Of a DNA stretch of 64,000 nt, positions 1-9,498 are shown one piece after another. Origin of the DNA: Tsukamurella sputi (GTDB lineage: Bacteria; Actinomycetota; Actinomycetes; Mycobacteriales; Mycobacteriaceae). The translations under genes were made by a program, and so were the position numbers. Each line of letters begins with the position of its first letter. The stretch's first letter is position 1. A model generated the notes under the pieces. That model was not told the DNA's origin. It made no database searches and saw only the letters and a list, made by a program, of their open reading frames with translations. The stretch is taken from positions 620,001-684,000 of the forward strand of contig NZ_VIGV01000002.1 in NCBI RefSeq assembly GCF_007858445.1, written 5' to 3'.

Positions 1-1478
1 GGCGGAACGAGCAGCGTGGCCTCCCCGCCGCGGAAGCCGATGACGGCCACCTTGTCGCGCCGCTGGTAGGCGTCGCGCAGCAGCGAAACCGCGGCCTCAC
101 CGACCAGCGCGATCCGCTCCCGGGCGGCCATCGAACCGGAGAGGTCCACGACGAAGACCACGAGATTGCCCTCGGTCGCCTCGCGGATCGGGGCGCGCAG
201 GTCCGACGGCGCGAGCCGCAGCGGACCGTCGACACGGCCGCGTTCCGCCTGCGCGGGCGCGGCTGCGCGAAGGGTGGCGGCCAGGTGCAGTCCGGCGCCT
301 GTCCCCGCGGGGGCGGCGCGCACGACGCTGCCGCGGTCGGAGCGGGACTTGGACCTGCGGCCCGTCGCTCCCCCGGTACCGATCCCCGGGACGGTCAGCT
401 TGCCGACGGTGCGGTGCCGCGCGGTGGGCAACGGCGCGCCCTGCGGCTCCGGCTCGGGAGCGCCGGAGTCGTCCCGCGTCGACGGGGGCGGGTCGGCGGC
501 GTCTCCGCCGTCGGGACCATCGGGGTCGGGGTCCGGCTCGGGCTCGCCGTCCTGCCGCGCCTCGTCCAGGGCGCGCTCGAGTTCGGATTCGTCGAGGCCG
601 GGCTCGTCGAAGGGATCGCGCCGCTTGCGGTGCGGCAGGGCCAGCGCCGCGGCGACGCGGACGTCGTCCTCGGTCACCTCGGCGGCGCCGCGCCAGGCGG
701 CGTGCGCGCGAGCGGCACGCGCGATCACCAGGTCGGCGCGCATGCCGTCCACGTCGAAGGCGGCGCACACGGCGGCGATGCGGCGCAGTTCCGCATCCGG
801 CAAGGCGACGGCGGGCAGCCGGTCGCGGGCGTCGGCGATGCGGCGGGCCTGCTCGGCGTCGGCGTCGGCGTACGCGGCGGCGAAGGCGGCGGGGTCGGCC
901 TCGAAGGCGAGGCGGCGCCGCATCACCTCGACGCGGTCGTCGACGTCCCGGCTGGCCCGCACGTCCACCGCGAGCCCGAACCGGTCGAGCAGCTGCGGCC
1001 GCAGCTCCCCCTCCTCCGGATTCATGGTGCCCACCAGCACGAACCGCGCCGGGTAGGAACGCGAGATCCCGTCGCGCTCGACGGTGACGCGCCCCATCGC
1101 CGCGGCGTCCAGCAGCACGTCGACGAGGTGATCGGAGAGCAGGTTGACCTCGTCGACGTAGAGGATGCCGCCGTCCGCATCGGCCAGGAGGCCGGGCGTG
1201 AAGTCCACGGCGCCCTCGCCGAGCGCGCGATGCAGATCGAGCGAGCCGACGACCCGGTCCTCGGTGGCACCGATGGGCAGTTCGACGAGCCGCGCCGGCG
1301 CACCGTCGGGACGCGCCGGCAGCAGCGGCGCGAGGGCGCGGGCGGCCGTCGACTTCGCGGTGCCCTTCTCGCCGCGCACGAGCACCCCGCCGACGGCGGG
1401 CGCGATCGCGCAGAGCGTCAGCGCGAGTCGCAGCTCGTCGTGGCCGACGACGGCGCTGAACGGGTAGCGGTCAGACAC
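1..1478 (-). CDS. Magnesium/cobalt-chelatase-like AAA+ ATPase with VWA domain (C-terminus outside window)
   Basis: An N-terminal AAA+ module is followed by a proline/acidic linker and a von Willebrand A domain, the ChlI-ChlD layout of metal-chelatase motor subunits. Visible motifs are Walker [10 protein letters not shown] (residues 36-44), Walker B ILYVDE (105-110) and a MIDAS motif DLSGS near residue 443. In actinobacteria such proteins usually sit beside cobalamin genes and are thought to drive CobN-type cobalt insertion; that role is inferred. Start is GTG at 1478, overlapping the stop of the upstream GNAT gene by 8 bp, so the two are probably translationally coupled. The frame runs off the left edge after about 492 codons; about 600 residues is usual, so most is present. 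The corresponding M. tuberculosis gene is Rv2850c. Confidence 0.9.
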   Translation of the reverse strand, partial: MSDRYPFSAVVGHDELRLALTLCAIAPAVGGVLVRGEKGTAKSTAARALAPLLPARPDGAPARLVELPIGATEDRVVGSLDLHRALGEGAVDFTPGLLADADGGILYVDEVNLLSDHLVDVLLDAAAMGRVTVERDGISRSYPARFVLVGTMNPEEGELRPQLLDRFGLAVDVRASRDVDDRVEVMRRRLAFEADPAAFAAAYADADAEQARRIADARDRLPAVALPDAELRRIAAVCAAFDVDGMRADLVIARAARAHAAWRGAAEVTEDDVRVAAALALPHRKRRDPFDEPGLDESELERALDEARQDGEPEPDPDPDGPDGGDAADPPPSTRDDSGAPEPEPQGAPLPTARHRTVGKLTVPGIGTGGATGRRSKSRSDRGSVVRAAPAGTGAGLHLAATLRAAAPAQAERGRVDGPLRLAPSDLRAPIREATEGNLVVFVVDLSGSMAARERIALVGEAAVSLLRDAYQRRDKVAVIGFRGGEATLLVP

Positions 1479-1908
1479 CGGCGGTCCTCCTCATGGGGAC
1501 GTGCGGGATGCCGTCCTCGATGAATTCGTCGCCCTCGCGGGCGAATCCGTATTTGGCGTACATCGCCTCGAGGTGCGACTGCGCCTCGAGCAGGCAGGCG
1601 CGGCCGTGGAGCTCGGCGAGCGCCGCGGTCATCAGCGCGCCGATCAGGCCCTGCCCGCGGTGCGACGGCGCGGCGCACACCCGGCCGATCCGGGCGAGGC
1701 CGTCGCCCTCGTCGGTGACACGCACCGTCGCGACGGCGCCGTCCCCGGCATCGCCGGCCAGCCAGAGGTGGACCGTCGACGGGTCGAGGTCACGCCCGTC
1801 GACGTCGAGCCACGGGCTCTGCTGCTCGGCGATGAAGACCTCGGCGCGCAGCTTCAGCAGCGCGTAGAGGGTGCTCGCATCGAGCTCGTCGCCGGAGGCG
1901 CGGCGCAC
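1471..1908 (-). CDS. ElaA-family GNAT N-acetyltransferase
   Basis: A 145-residue single-domain GNAT. The N-terminal [16 protein letters not shown] and the C-terminal MYAKYGF...[14 protein letters not shown] blocks are hallmarks of the ElaA subfamily. The acetyl-CoA-binding loop reads [13 protein letters not shown] (R/Q-x-x-G-x-G/A type). The acceptor substrate of this family is not established. The gene lies 4 bp after the mqo stop and overlaps the chelatase gene, so mqo, this gene and the chelatase probably form one transcript, as at Rv2852c-Rv2850c. Start is GTG. Confidence 0.87.
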   Translation of the reverse strand: MRRASGDELDASTLYALLKLRAEVFIAEQQSPWLDVDGRDLDPSTVHLWLAGDAGDGAVATVRVTDEGDGLARIGRVCAAPSHRGQGLIGALMTAALAELHGRACLLEAQSHLEAMYAKYGFAREGDEFIEDGIPHVPMRRTAGV

Positions 1909-1912
1909 GGCG

Positions 1913-3409
1913 TCAGGCCTGTGCGTCGGCCCCGACGCCGGGGGCCAGCTGCAGGGTGCGGTTCGTCCAGTCCCAGACCTGGTCGAACAGCTGCTTGTTG
2001 TCGTTGAGCGTGGTGCCGTACGACGGGATCATCTCCTGCAGCAACGGCTTCCACGCCTGCATGTGCTTGGGGAAGCACTTGCCCAGCACGTCGAGCATCG
2101 CGGGCACGGCCGTCGAGGCGCCGGGCGAGGCACCCAGCAGGCCGGCGATCGACTCGTCGTTCGCCGCGATCACCGCGGTGCCGAACTCGAGGTTGCCGCC
2201 GCCCGGGCCCTTGCGGATCACCTGCACGCGCTGACCGGCGGTGATCAGCTCCCAGTCGTGGCCGTCGGCGCGGGGCACGAACTCCGAGAGGGTCTTCACG
2301 CGATCGGCGGACGACTGCATGAGCTCGCCGATGAGGTACTTGGTCAGGCCCATCTCCTTGAGGCCCACGGCCATCATCGGGAGCAGGTTGTTCGGCTTCA
2401 CCGACAGCGGCAGATCGGTGTACTGGCCCGCCTTGAGGAACTTCGGCGAGAAGCCGGCGTACGGACCGAACAGCAGGCCCTTGTTGCCCTCGATGACGCG
2501 GGTGTCGAGGTGCGGCACCGACATCGGCGGGGCGCCGACAGCGGCCTTGCCGTAGACCTTCGCGGCGTGGTGGTCGATCAGCTCCGGGTTCGAGCAGCGG
2601 AAGAACTGGCCCGAGACGGGGAAGCCGCCGAAGCCCTTGGCCTCCTTGATGCCCGACTTCTGCAGCAGCGGCAGGGCGCCGCCGCCCGCGCCGACGAAGA
2701 CGAATCGCGCGTCGACGTAGGAGACCTCGTGCGTGCGCAGATTGCGCACCGTCAGGCGCCAGCCCTCCTTGGTGCGCTTGAGGTTCGTGACCTTGGTGCC
2801 GAAGTGGACGGCGCCGCCCTTGCCGACGAAGTTGATGAGCTTCTTGGTCAGCGAGCCGAAGTCGACGTCCGTGCCGCCCTCGTACCAGTTCACGGCCACG
2901 GGATCGCCGAAGTTACGGCCCGCGGCCATGATCGGCAGCCGCTCGCTGAAGGTGGCCGGGTCGGTGAAGAACTCCATCCCCTCGAACAACGTCTGATGCG
3001 CGAGAGCGTCGTAGCGCTTGCGCAGGTACTCGACGTTGTCGGCGCCGTGTACGAAGCTGGCATGCGGGATGGGGTTGATGAAGTCGGAGGGCTGATCGAG
3101 AACGCCCGCGTCCACGGCGTACGCCCAGAACTGGCGCGAGACCTGGAACTGCTCGTTGATCGTGATCGCCTTGGAGATGTCCACCGAGCCGTCGGCGGCC
3201 TGCGGCGTGTAGTTCAGCTCGCACAGCGCGGAGTGCCCGGTGCCCGCGTTGTTCCACGGGTCGGAGGACTCGGCGGCCGCTGCGTCGAGGGACTCGAAGA
3301 CGTTGATCGACCAGCTGGGCTCCAGCTTGCGGAGCAGGGTGCCGAGCGTGGCGCTCATGATTCCCGCTCCCACGAGCGCGACGTCCGTGCTGATCACGTT
3401 ACGGGCCAT
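1913..3409 (-). CDS. mqo: Malate:quinone oxidoreductase
   Basis: This FAD-dependent, membrane-associated enzyme oxidises malate to oxaloacetate and passes electrons to (mena)quinone, working in the TCA cycle and respiratory chain. The N-terminal dinucleotide fold [15 protein letters not shown], the [18 protein letters not shown] block and [11 protein letters not shown] near the C-terminus are characteristic. Length is 498 residues, normal for the family. I chose the ATG at 3409 because a GAGGAG Shine-Dalgarno lies 11 nt upstream; an upstream in-frame GTG at 3421 overlaps that ribosome site and is unlikely. It heads an operon with the GNAT and chelatase genes and is divergent from the hydrolase-mtr operon. 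Confidence 0.95.
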   Translation of the reverse strand: MARNVISTDVALVGAGIMSATLGTLLRKLEPSWSINVFESLDAAAAESSDPWNNAGTGHSALCELNYTPQAADGSVDISKAITINEQFQVSRQFWAYAVDAGVLDQPSDFINPIPHASFVHGADNVEYLRKRYDALAHQTLFEGMEFFTDPATFSERLPIMAAGRNFGDPVAVNWYEGGTDVDFGSLTKKLINFVGKGGAVHFGTKVTNLKRTKEGWRLTVRNLRTHEVSYVDARFVFVGAGGGALPLLQKSGIKEAKGFGGFPVSGQFFRCSNPELIDHHAAKVYGKAAVGAPPMSVPHLDTRVIEGNKGLLFGPYAGFSPKFLKAGQYTDLPLSVKPNNLLPMMAVGLKEMGLTKYLIGELMQSSADRVKTLSEFVPRADGHDWELITAGQRVQVIRKGPGGGNLEFGTAVIAANDESIAGLLGASPGASTAVPAMLDVLGKCFPKHMQAWKPLLQEMIPSYGTTLNDNKQLFDQVWDWTNRTLQLAPGVGADAQA

Positions 3410-3550
3410 CTGGTAGTTCACTCCTCGACGTGGGGCGGGGCCCCGCGTCGGGCCCCCTTCTGCGCGAGAACCTTACTCCGGGGCCCTCCGGTGGCGCGCG
3501 GCACACCGTGCAGTACGACGCAGCACCGCGAACGACGCGACCGCCCACGC

Positions 3551-3609
3551 CCCGCTCGCTCCGCTCCCGGCGAGCGCCACAACCGTCCCGCTCGCTCCGC
3601 TCCCGGCGA
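3551..3609. repeat. Two 23-bp exact direct repeats in a divergent promoter region
   Basis: The same 23 bases, beginning cccgctcgctcc, occur at 3551-3573 and 3587-3609, with starts 36 bp apart. They lie between mqo and the divergent hydrolase gene, just upstream of that gene's -10 box. The repeat is pure GC with internal ctcgct/ccgctc sub-repeats. I saw no other copy in the window. It could be a duplicated regulatory site or replication slippage. Confidence 0.75.
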
Positions 3610-3618
3610 CGACGTCAT

Positions 3619-3624
3619 TAGAGT
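3619..3624 (+). promoter_or_regulatory. -10 box TAGAGT for a leaderless transcript
   Basis: TAGAGT matches the actinobacterial TANNNT -10 and ends 6 nt before the GTG at 3631, placing the transcription start at or next to the start codon. No Shine-Dalgarno precedes that GTG. Confidence 0.65.
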
Positions 3625-3630
3625 GAAGCC

Positions 3631-4629
3631 GTGGCGATCACTGAGCTGACCTACTCCCCCGATGTCCTCGGCGACGACTACGTCGCGCACACCTTCGAGC
3701 TGGGCCCGGACCCGGACGGCGAGCCGGGCGGGGACGTGGTGGCCACACTGGTCAAGCACGTCCCGTCGACGGCGGCGAAGGATCCCCATCACGCGGTGCT
3801 GTGGGTGCACGGCTTCTCCGACTACTTCTTCCAGACCGATGTCGCGGAGTTCTTCGCGGAGCGCGGCTACGCCTTCTACGCCCTCGACCTGCGCAAGTGC
3901 GGGCGTTCGCTCCGAGACGGCCAGTCGGCGCACTACGCCACCGACTTCACCGTCTACGACACCGAGCTGGACCTCGCCGTAGAGGCGATCGAGCGGGAGC
4001 ACCCCGGTCTGGGCATCGTGGTGGCCGCGCACTCCACGGGCGGCCTCATCACCCCGCTGTGGCTCGACCGTCGCCGCAAGGCGGGCCGGACGGCGCCGAT
4101 CGCGGGCCTGGTCCTCGACAGCCCGTGGTTCGACCTGCAGGGCTCCGCGGTTCTCCGCGAGATCGCAACGCCCGTCGTCAAGCTCATCGGCAAGGCCGCG
4201 GGTACCCGCATCGTGCCCGTGGAGGCGGTCGGCGTCTACGGCCAGACCATCCACGTCGACGAGCACGGGGAGTTCGACTTCGACGTGCGGATCAAGCCCA
4301 TCGAGGGCTTCCCCGTCCGGTTCGGCTGGCTACGGGCCGTGCGCGTCGCCCACAGCCTCCTGCACCGCGGACTCGACATCGGCGTCCCGTCGCTCGTGCT
4401 GCGTTCGACGAAGAGCTTCGCCCCCAAGGAGTGGAGCGAGGAGGCCGGCCGCGCCGACGTGGTGCTCGACACCCGGCAGATCGCGAAGTGGTCCGGCGCG
4501 CTCGGCGGGCGGCTGACGGTGATCCCCGTCGAGAACGCCAAGCACGACGTCTTCCTCTCCGAGAAGGACGCCCGCGAGACCGCGTACGCCGAACTCGGAT
4601 CCTGGCTGGCCCGCGAGATCGAGGCCTGA
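3631..4629 (+). CDS. Alpha/beta hydrolase (monoacylglycerol-lipase-like)
   Basis: A 332-residue serine hydrolase. The oxyanion-hole region [10 protein letters not shown] is at 58-67, the nucleophile elbow AHSTGG has Ser135, and a likely catalytic His lies in NAKHDVFLS near residue 308, with no signal peptide. The fold resembles Hydrolase_4/lysophospholipase-like enzymes; the substrate cannot be read from sequence. It is separated from mycothione reductase by one base, so the two are cotranscribed, as with M. tuberculosis Rv2854-Rv2855. The GTG start is supported by a TAGAGT box 6 nt upstream and implies a leaderless mRNA. Confidence 0.87.
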   Translation: MAITELTYSPDVLGDDYVAHTFELGPDPDGEPGGDVVATLVKHVPSTAAKDPHHAVLWVHGFSDYFFQTDVAEFFAERGYAFYALDLRKCGRSLRDGQSAHYATDFTVYDTELDLAVEAIEREHPGLGIVVAAHSTGGLITPLWLDRRRKAGRTAPIAGLVLDSPWFDLQGSAVLREIATPVVKLIGKAAGTRIVPVEAVGVYGQTIHVDEHGEFDFDVRIKPIEGFPVRFGWLRAVRVAHSLLHRGLDIGVPSLVLRSTKSFAPKEWSEEAGRADVVLDTRQIAKWSGALGGRLTVIPVENAKHDVFLSEKDARETAYAELGSWLAREIEA

Positions 4630-4630
4630 C

Positions 4631-6037
4631 GTGGCCGAGCGCGTCTTCGACCTGGTCATCATCGGCTCCGGAGCCGGCAACACCATCCCCGACGAGCGGT
4701 TCGACGACCGCTCGATCGCGATCGTCGACAAGGGGCAGTTCAACGGCGCCTTCGGCGGGACCTGCCTGAACGTGGGCTGCATCCCCACCAAGATGTTCGT
4801 CTACCCCGCCGACGTCGCCGACGAGGCCCGCGAGGGCGGTGCCGTCGGGGTCGACGCGGAGATCACCGGCACCCGCTGGGCCGACATCCGCGACCGCGTC
4901 TTCGGCCGCATCGACCGGTACGCCGCGGGCGGCCTGCGCTACCGCGAGGACAAGTGCCCGAACGTGACCGTCTTCCAGCAGGAGGCGTGGTTCCTGCCCG
5001 GCTCCGGGGACGGCCTGCACCGCCTCGAGCTGGCCGACGGCACCGTCGTGACCGGCCGCGACATCGTGATCTCCGCAGGCTCGCGGCCCGTGATCCCGCC
5101 GGTCTTCACCGCGGGCACCGCGCCCTTCCACACCAACGACACGATCATGCGGCTCGACGCGCTGCCGGGGCGCGTGATCATCGTCGGCGGCGGGTACATC
5201 GCCGCCGAATTCGCGCACGTCTTCGCCGGCCTCGGCTCCGAGGTCACCGTCGTCGCGCGGGGCGAGCGCCTCCTGCGCGCTCAGGACCAGACCGTCGCCG
5301 AGGTCTTCACCGCGCAGGCCTCGGAGAAGTGGGACGTGCGGCTGAGCACCGAGGTCACCGCGACCCGCGCGACGGGCGACGGCGTGGAGGTGGACCTCTC
5401 CGACGGTTCGACGGTGGCCGGCGACGTGCTGCTCGTCGCCACCGGGCGCACGCCCAACGGCGACACGCTGGCGCTCTCCGCCATCGGCATCGAGCTCGAC
5501 GGTGCCGGCCGCGTCCCCGTCGACGAGCACCAGCGCACGCCCGTGCGCGGCGTCTGGGCGCTCGGCGACGTGAGCACGCGGTTCCCGCTGCGGCACGTGG
5601 CCAATCACGAGGCGCGCGTGGTCGCGGAGAACCTGCTGTCGGGGTGGGACACCCCCACGGCCACATCGGACCACCGGTTCGTCCCCGGCGCGGTCTTCTC
5701 CCGGCCGCAGGTCGCCTCCGTCGGGCTGACCGAAGCGGAGGCCCGCTCCCGGGGCATCGACGTGGCCGTCGCCGAGCAGCGCTACGCCGACATCGCTTAC
5801 GGCTGGGCCATGGCCGACGCCGAGGGCGTGTGCAAGCTGATCGCCGATCGGTCCACGGGACTGCTCATCGGCGCACACATCGTGGGCCACCAGGCCTCCG
5901 CCCTGATCCAGTCGGCGATCACCGCGATGTCCTTCTCGATTCCGGCGCAGGAGTTCGCGCGCGGGCAGTACTGGATCCACCCGGCGCTGCCGGAGCTGGT
6001 CGAGAACGCGCTCCTCGGGCTGGCGAAGGACGCGTGA
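4631..6037 (+). CDS. mtr: Mycothione reductase
   Basis: This NADPH/FAD disulfide oxidoreductase reduces oxidised mycothiol (mycothione), the thiol buffer of actinobacteria. The N-terminal FAD fold GSGAGNTIP leads into the redox-active disulfide [13 protein letters not shown] (Cys45/Cys50). A second Rossmann motif, [13 protein letters not shown], binds NADPH, and the C-terminal HPALPE supplies the dimer-interface catalytic His-Glu pair. The 468 residues are close to the 459 of the M. tuberculosis enzyme. Start is GTG one base after the hydrolase stop. A cysteine-rich peptide gene follows 32 bp downstream, grouping thiol and metal chemistry. Confidence 0.95.
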   Translation: MAERVFDLVIIGSGAGNTIPDERFDDRSIAIVDKGQFNGAFGGTCLNVGCIPTKMFVYPADVADEAREGGAVGVDAEITGTRWADIRDRVFGRIDRYAAGGLRYREDKCPNVTVFQQEAWFLPGSGDGLHRLELADGTVVTGRDIVISAGSRPVIPPVFTAGTAPFHTNDTIMRLDALPGRVIIVGGGYIAAEFAHVFAGLGSEVTVVARGERLLRAQDQTVAEVFTAQASEKWDVRLSTEVTATRATGDGVEVDLSDGSTVAGDVLLVATGRTPNGDTLALSAIGIELDGAGRVPVDEHQRTPVRGVWALGDVSTRFPLRHVANHEARVVAENLLSGWDTPTATSDHRFVPGAVFSRPQVASVGLTEAEARSRGIDVAVAEQRYADIAYGWAMADAEGVCKLIADRSTGLLIGAHIVGHQASALIQSAITAMSFSIPAQEFARGQYWIHPALPELVENALLGLAKDA

Positions 6038-6056
6038 TCGTAGCGGCGGCCCGGGG

Positions 6057-6062
6057 TAGAGT
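6057..6062 (+). promoter_or_regulatory. -10 box TAGAGT for the cysteine-rich peptide gene
   Basis: An exact copy of the hexamer used at 3619, ending 7 nt before the ATG at 6070. It suggests a separate leaderless transcript for the small peptide in addition to readthrough from mtr. Confidence 0.6.
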
Positions 6063-6069
6063 CACATGC

Positions 6070-6171
6070 ATGAATCACCATGATTTGAACGTCCCCGGCT
6101 GCTCCAACCCGAACTGCACGTGCGAGAACTGCTCGTGCGGCGACAGCTGCACCTGCGGCTCCGACAAGTAG
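6070..6171 (+). CDS. 33-residue cysteine-rich, metallothionein-like peptide
   Basis: The peptide has seven Cys (11, 16, 18, 21, 23, 27, 29), two adjacent His (3-4) and acidic/polar residues, with no aromatic residue. The CTCENCSC core is a C-x-C-x-x-C-x-C cluster, followed by C-x-C at 27/29, as in metallothioneins binding Cu(I) or Zn(II). It is shorter than mycobacterial MymT (about 53 residues) and not obviously homologous to it. An ATG at 6066 opens only a five-codon frame; the ATG at 6070 has TAGAGT 7 nt upstream, so leaderless translation is likely. Being right after mycothione reductase suggests a role in thiol-linked metal buffering; that is inference. A GC hairpin follows the stop. Confidence 0.72.
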   Translation: MNHHDLNVPGCSNPNCTCENCSCGDSCTCGSDK

Positions 6172-6191
6172 CGACACCCGCTCCGGGACGG

Positions 6192-6207
6192 CCGCGCGCG
6201 AGCGCGG
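6192..6207. terminator. Hairpin between convergent genes
   Basis: A perfect 6-bp GC stem (CCGCGC / GCGCGG) with a 4-nt loop lies between the cysteine-rich peptide gene and the convergent hydrolase-fold gene. There is no T tract. It could serve as a weak bidirectional terminator. Confidence 0.4.
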
Positions 6208-7041
6208 TCAGTTCCGGAGCGTCCGCAGCGCGATCTCCGAGGCCAGGGCCGCGGGGGCGCGCAGCGGGAGCCAATGGTCACCGTCGGGCACCTCACTGAG
6301 CCGGTAGTCGGCGCGGAGGTAGTGCGCGGTGCCCTTGGCCTGCGCGGCGCCCGCGATGGCGTCACGGTTCCCCCACACGAGCGTGGTGGGCACCTCGATC
6401 ACGGGGCAGTCGAGCCCCTCGCCGCCGGGCACCATGTTCGCCCGGTACCAATTGAGCGCCGCCGTCAGCGCGGGCTCGTTCGCGACGTCCTCGATGCCGC
6501 CACCCGGGGCGGTCGCGAGGAGCGTGCGGGCGTCGTTCGCGAGCAGCGCCTTCTCCGCGGCGCCCGACTGGAGGAACAGCTCGAGGTAGCGCGAGCGCTG
6601 CCGCTGATCCTGGTCCGTAGCCATCGCCTCACCGAAGGCGGACGGGTGTCCGAAGGAGACGGCGGTCAGGCTCATCGCGCGCAGCGGGTAGGCGGCCGCG
6701 AAGTGCCAGGCGACCGTCGCGCCGAGGCCGTGCCCGACGACGTGCGCGTACGGGACGTCGAGCGCGTCCAGGATCCGGGCGGCGTCCTCGGCGAGCAGCT
6801 TCATCGTGTACTGGTCCGCACCCACCGGCCGCGCCCCCGCGCTGTAGCCGCGTTGGCGAGGCGCGATGGTGCGCAGGCCCGCCTCGTGCAGACGCTCCCG
6901 CACCTGGTCGAAACACTCCTCCGTCTGCGGGAACCCGTGCAGCAGCAGCACCGGAACGCCGTGTTCGGATCCCCCCACCGAGACGTCGAAGGTCCACGAG
7001 CCCGCAGGCACCTGCACCGTCTGCGCTGAATCGATCCCCAT
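6208..7041 (-). CDS. Alpha/beta-hydrolase-fold protein lacking the catalytic nucleophile
   Basis: Overall it resembles the epoxide-hydrolase/haloperoxidase branch of the fold: HGFPQT oxyanion-hole motif (35-40), an acid-strand motif WGNRDAI, and a C-terminal catalytic-His motif PDGDHWLP. The nucleophile elbow reads VVGHGLGA (102-108), so Gly105 replaces the expected Ser or Asp. I checked the codon: it is GGC. With 277 residues and otherwise intact motifs it may be a binding protein, an enzyme with another mechanism, or a recently inactivated hydrolase. It follows cobQ by 11 bp. A TAGCGT -10 box, whose first three bases are the cobQ stop codon, lies 8 nt before the ATG. Confidence 0.85.
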   Translation of the reverse strand: MGIDSAQTVQVPAGSWTFDVSVGGSEHGVPVLLLHGFPQTEECFDQVRERLHEAGLRTIAPRQRGYSAGARPVGADQYTMKLLAEDAARILDALDVPYAHVVGHGLGATVAWHFAAAYPLRAMSLTAVSFGHPSAFGEAMATDQDQRQRSRYLELFLQSGAAEKALLANDARTLLATAPGGGIEDVANEPALTAALNWYRANMVPGGEGLDCPVIEVPTTLVWGNRDAIAGAAQAKGTAHYLRADYRLSEVPDGDHWLPLRAPAALASEIALRTLRN

Positions 7042-7049
7042 GACCGGTA

Positions 7050-7055
7050 ACGCTA
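7050..7055 (-). promoter_or_regulatory. -10 box TAGCGT overlapping the cobQ stop codon
   Basis: TAGCGT on the minus strand ends 8 nt before the ATG at 7041. Its first three bases are the TAG stop of cobQ (7053-7055). The spacing is at the upper limit for a leaderless start. Confidence 0.45.
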
Positions 7056-8576
7056 GTCACTCGTGATCCGGATGGGCGGCAGGATCGCCGAAAACTTAAC
7101 CTTCGAATGCAAAGGTCTCAGGATCGCATCGACGTCGCAGTGCTCCTCGATCGCGTCGGCGACCGCGTCGAGCTGGGCGAGCCGGGCGGCGTCGTAGCCG
7201 ACCGCGGGACCGAGTTCGCGGCTCGGGAAGCTCTCCCGCAGGTAGGCGCGCCGGAAGTCGTCGGATCCGAAGAGCCCGTGCCAGTGCGTGCCGAGCACGT
7301 GCCCGCGCAGGGCGCCCTCCGGCCCGTCCGGCCCCTGCAGCGCAGGCGCTTCCGCGGTGCGGACGACCACGCCGTGGTGGATCTCGTAGCCGCTCGCGGC
7401 GACGCCGAGGCCCGCGCCGGCGACGTTCCGCACGCACTTGACGGGACCGAACTCGACGTCCAGATCGAGCACGCCGAGGCCGTCGACGCGGGTTCCGGCG
7501 GGCGCCTCCACGCCCGCGGGATCGGTGATCGAACGGCCGAGCATCTGGTAGCCACCGCAGATCCCGACGATCGGCCCTCCGGCCTGCGCACGGCGGATCA
7601 GCGCGTCGGCGAGGCCGCGGTCGCGGAGCCAGGCGAGGTCGCCGACGGTGCTCTTGGTGCCGGGGAGCACCACCAGATCCGCGGCGGCGACATCGGCCGG
7701 GCGGGTGGTCCAGCGCACCGTCAGGCCGGGTTCGCAGGCGAGGGCCTCGACGTCGGTGGTGTTGGAGACGCGCGGCAGGGCGATCGCGGCGACCGTGATC
7801 GGGTCCGGAGCGGTCGATCCGCGGCCGACGAGGTCGCTGCTCAGGGCGGCGAGGGAGTCCTCGGCGTCGAGCCAGAGGTCCGTCAGGTACGGGAGCACGC
7901 CGAGCGTGGGCCGCTTCGTGATCTGCTCGAGCTGCTCGAGCCCGGGCGTCAGCAGCGAGACGTCGCCCCGGAAGCGGTTGATCAGGAAGCCGTAGACGAG
8001 CCGCTGATCGTCGGGCGGCATCACCGCGACGGTGCCCGCGAGGTGGGCGAGCACTCCGCCGCGGTCGATGTCGCCGACGATCAGCGTCGGCAGGTCCGCG
8101 GCCCGCGCCAGACCCATGTTGGCGATGTCGGTGGCACGCAGGTTGATCTCGGCGGGGCTGCCGGCGCCCTCGCAGAGCACCACGTCGAAGTCGTCGCGCA
8201 GGCCGCGCAGCGTGGTGGTCACCTCGTCGAGCAGCCACTGCCGGCGGGTGACGTAATCGCGCGCGCCCACGTCGCCGACGGGCCGGCCGTGCAGGACCAG
8301 TTGGCTGCGACGATCGCTGCCGGGCTTGAGCAGGACGGGGTTGAACCGGGTCGACGGTGCCAGACCGCACGCCAGCGCCTGGGTCGCCTGCGCGCGCCCG
8401 ATCTCGCCGCTCGTGCCGTCCGGCTCGACGGTGGCGACGGAGTTGTTGGACATGTTCTGCGCCTTGAACGGCGCGACCCGCACGCCCCGTCGGGCGAGCA
8501 GGCGGCAGAGCCCGGCCGTGACGGTGGACTTGCCGGCGTCCGAGGTGGCGCCGGCGATCAGCAGCGCCCCGCGCAT
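7053..8576 (-). CDS. cobQ: Cobyric acid synthase
   Basis: This ATP-dependent amidotransferase amidates side chains b, d, e and g of adenosylcobyrinic a,c-diamide in cobalamin synthesis. The N-terminal synthetase domain carries the P-loop-like [10 protein letters not shown] (9-18) and [10 protein letters not shown]; the C-terminal class I glutamine amidotransferase domain has the nucleophile region [10 protein letters not shown] and a catalytic His in GTHWHG. Length is 507 residues. The last about 20 residues (after DAILRP) are richer in Lys/Ile than the core and are encoded by an AT-richer stretch, perhaps a lineage-specific tail. The start codon abuts the map stop codon. In M. tuberculosis cobQ lies elsewhere, so this placement differs. 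Confidence 0.93.
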   Translation of the reverse strand: MRGALLIAGATSDAGKSTVTAGLCRLLARRGVRVAPFKAQNMSNNSVATVEPDGTSGEIGRAQATQALACGLAPSTRFNPVLLKPGSDRRSQLVLHGRPVGDVGARDYVTRRQWLLDEVTTTLRGLRDDFDVVLCEGAGSPAEINLRATDIANMGLARAADLPTLIVGDIDRGGVLAHLAGTVAVMPPDDQRLVYGFLINRFRGDVSLLTPGLEQLEQITKRPTLGVLPYLTDLWLDAEDSLAALSSDLVGRGSTAPDPITVAAIALPRVSNTTDVEALACEPGLTVRWTTRPADVAAADLVVLPGTKSTVGDLAWLRDRGLADALIRRAQAGGPIVGICGGYQMLGRSITDPAGVEAPAGTRVDGLGVLDLDVEFGPVKCVRNVAGAGLGVAASGYEIHHGVVVRTAEAPALQGPDGPEGALRGHVLGTHWHGLFGSDDFRRAYLRESFPSRELGPAVGYDAARLAQLDAVADAIEEHCDVDAILRPLHSKVKFSAILPPIRITSD

Positions 8577-9443
8577 CTAGGCGGCGTCGCTCGGCAGGGT
8601 GAGGATCTCGGCACCGTCGTCGGTCACCACGAGGGTGTGCTCGAACTGCGCGGTCCACTTCTTGTCCGTGGTCGCGACGGTCCAGCCGTCGGGCCAGATC
8701 TCGTAGTCGAGGCCGCCGAGGTTGATCATCGGCTCGATGGTGAAGACCATGCCGGGCTCGAGCACCGTCTCGACGTTCGGCTCGTCGTAGTGCAGCACGA
8801 CGAGGCCGTTGTGGAAGGTCTCGCCGATGCCGTGCCCGGTGAAGTCGCGGACCACGGTGTAGCCGAAGCGGTTCGCGTAGGACTCGATGACGCGGCCCAC
8901 CACGTTGAGCTCACGTCCCGGCTTGACCGCCTTGATGGCCCGCTCGGTGGCGATGCGGGTGCGCTCGACGAGCAGCCGGTGCTCCTCGGAGACGTCGCCG
9001 GCGAGGAAAGTGGCGTTGGTGTCGCCGTGCACGCCGTCGATGTAGGCCGTCACGTCGATGTTGACGATGTCGCCGTCCTCGATCACCGTCGAGTCCGGGA
9101 TGCCGTGGCAGATCACCTCGTTGAGACTCGTGCAGCAGCTCTTGGGGAACCCGCGGTAGCCCAGCGTCGACGGGTAGGCGCCGTGATCGATCATGTACTC
9201 GTGCGCCACCCGGTCGAGGTGATCGGTGGTCACGCCGGGCTGGACCTCGGCGCCCGCCGCCTGTAACGCGTCGGCGGCGATCCGCGAGGCGAGGCGCATC
9301 TTCTCGATGGTCTCGGGAGTCTGCACCCACGGCTCGTTGCCCTCGTTCGCGCGGGGCTTGTCGACGTACTCGGGTCGCACGATCTTCGCCGGTACGGCCA
9401 GACGGGGCGAGACGGTGCCGGGGACGAGTGCAGCGCGGGTCAT
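8577..9443 (-). CDS. map: Methionine aminopeptidase, type Ic
   Basis: It removes initiator Met from nascent proteins. The 288-residue protein has an N-terminal extension with a Pro-rich segment ([10 protein letters not shown]), as in actinobacterial type Ic enzymes where it is thought to contact the ribosome. The pita-bread metallopeptidase fold follows: [20 protein letters not shown] (first metal Asp), HGDTNATF (second Asp), [10 protein letters not shown] (metal His), TIEPMI (Glu) and QFEHTLVVT (last Glu) give the five ligands. It corresponds to Rv2861c mapB. A TACGCT box 6 nt before the ATG suggests a leaderless start; cobQ and the hydrolase-fold gene follow on the same strand. Confidence 0.95.
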   Translation of the reverse strand: MTRAALVPGTVSPRLAVPAKIVRPEYVDKPRANEGNEPWVQTPETIEKMRLASRIAADALQAAGAEVQPGVTTDHLDRVAHEYMIDHGAYPSTLGYRGFPKSCCTSLNEVICHGIPDSTVIEDGDIVNIDVTAYIDGVHGDTNATFLAGDVSEEHRLLVERTRIATERAIKAVKPGRELNVVGRVIESYANRFGYTVVRDFTGHGIGETFHNGLVVLHYDEPNVETVLEPGMVFTIEPMINLGGLDYEIWPDGWTVATTDKKWTAQFEHTLVVTDDGAEILTLPSDAA

Positions 9444-9449
9444 CCGCTC

Positions 9450-9455
9450 AGCGTA
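9450..9455 (-). promoter_or_regulatory. -10 box TACGCT for map
   Basis: TANNNT hexamer on the minus strand ending 6 nt before the map ATG at 9443, with no ribosome-binding site between. It is consistent with a leaderless mRNA for map and the cobQ operon. Confidence 0.6.
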
Positions 9456-9498
9456 ATCGGCGCCCTCTGCGGCCGTCCGGCGCCGTCGCCCGGCGGCC

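Noticed and set aside
1871-3649. 592-codon open frame on the strand opposite mqo
   Set aside because: It is rich in Val/Arg/Gly/Glu with no domain, the usual look of an antisense frame across a high-GC gene; mqo on the other strand is complete and has a ribosome site.
4292-5980. 562-codon open frame opposite mycothione reductase
   Set aside because: Antisense to a complete, motif-rich enzyme; composition (Arg/Asp/Gly/Val) is that of a shadow frame.
7107-9266. 719-codon open frame opposite cobQ and map
   Set aside because: It crosses two genes that are intact on the minus strand, and has no recognisable motif.
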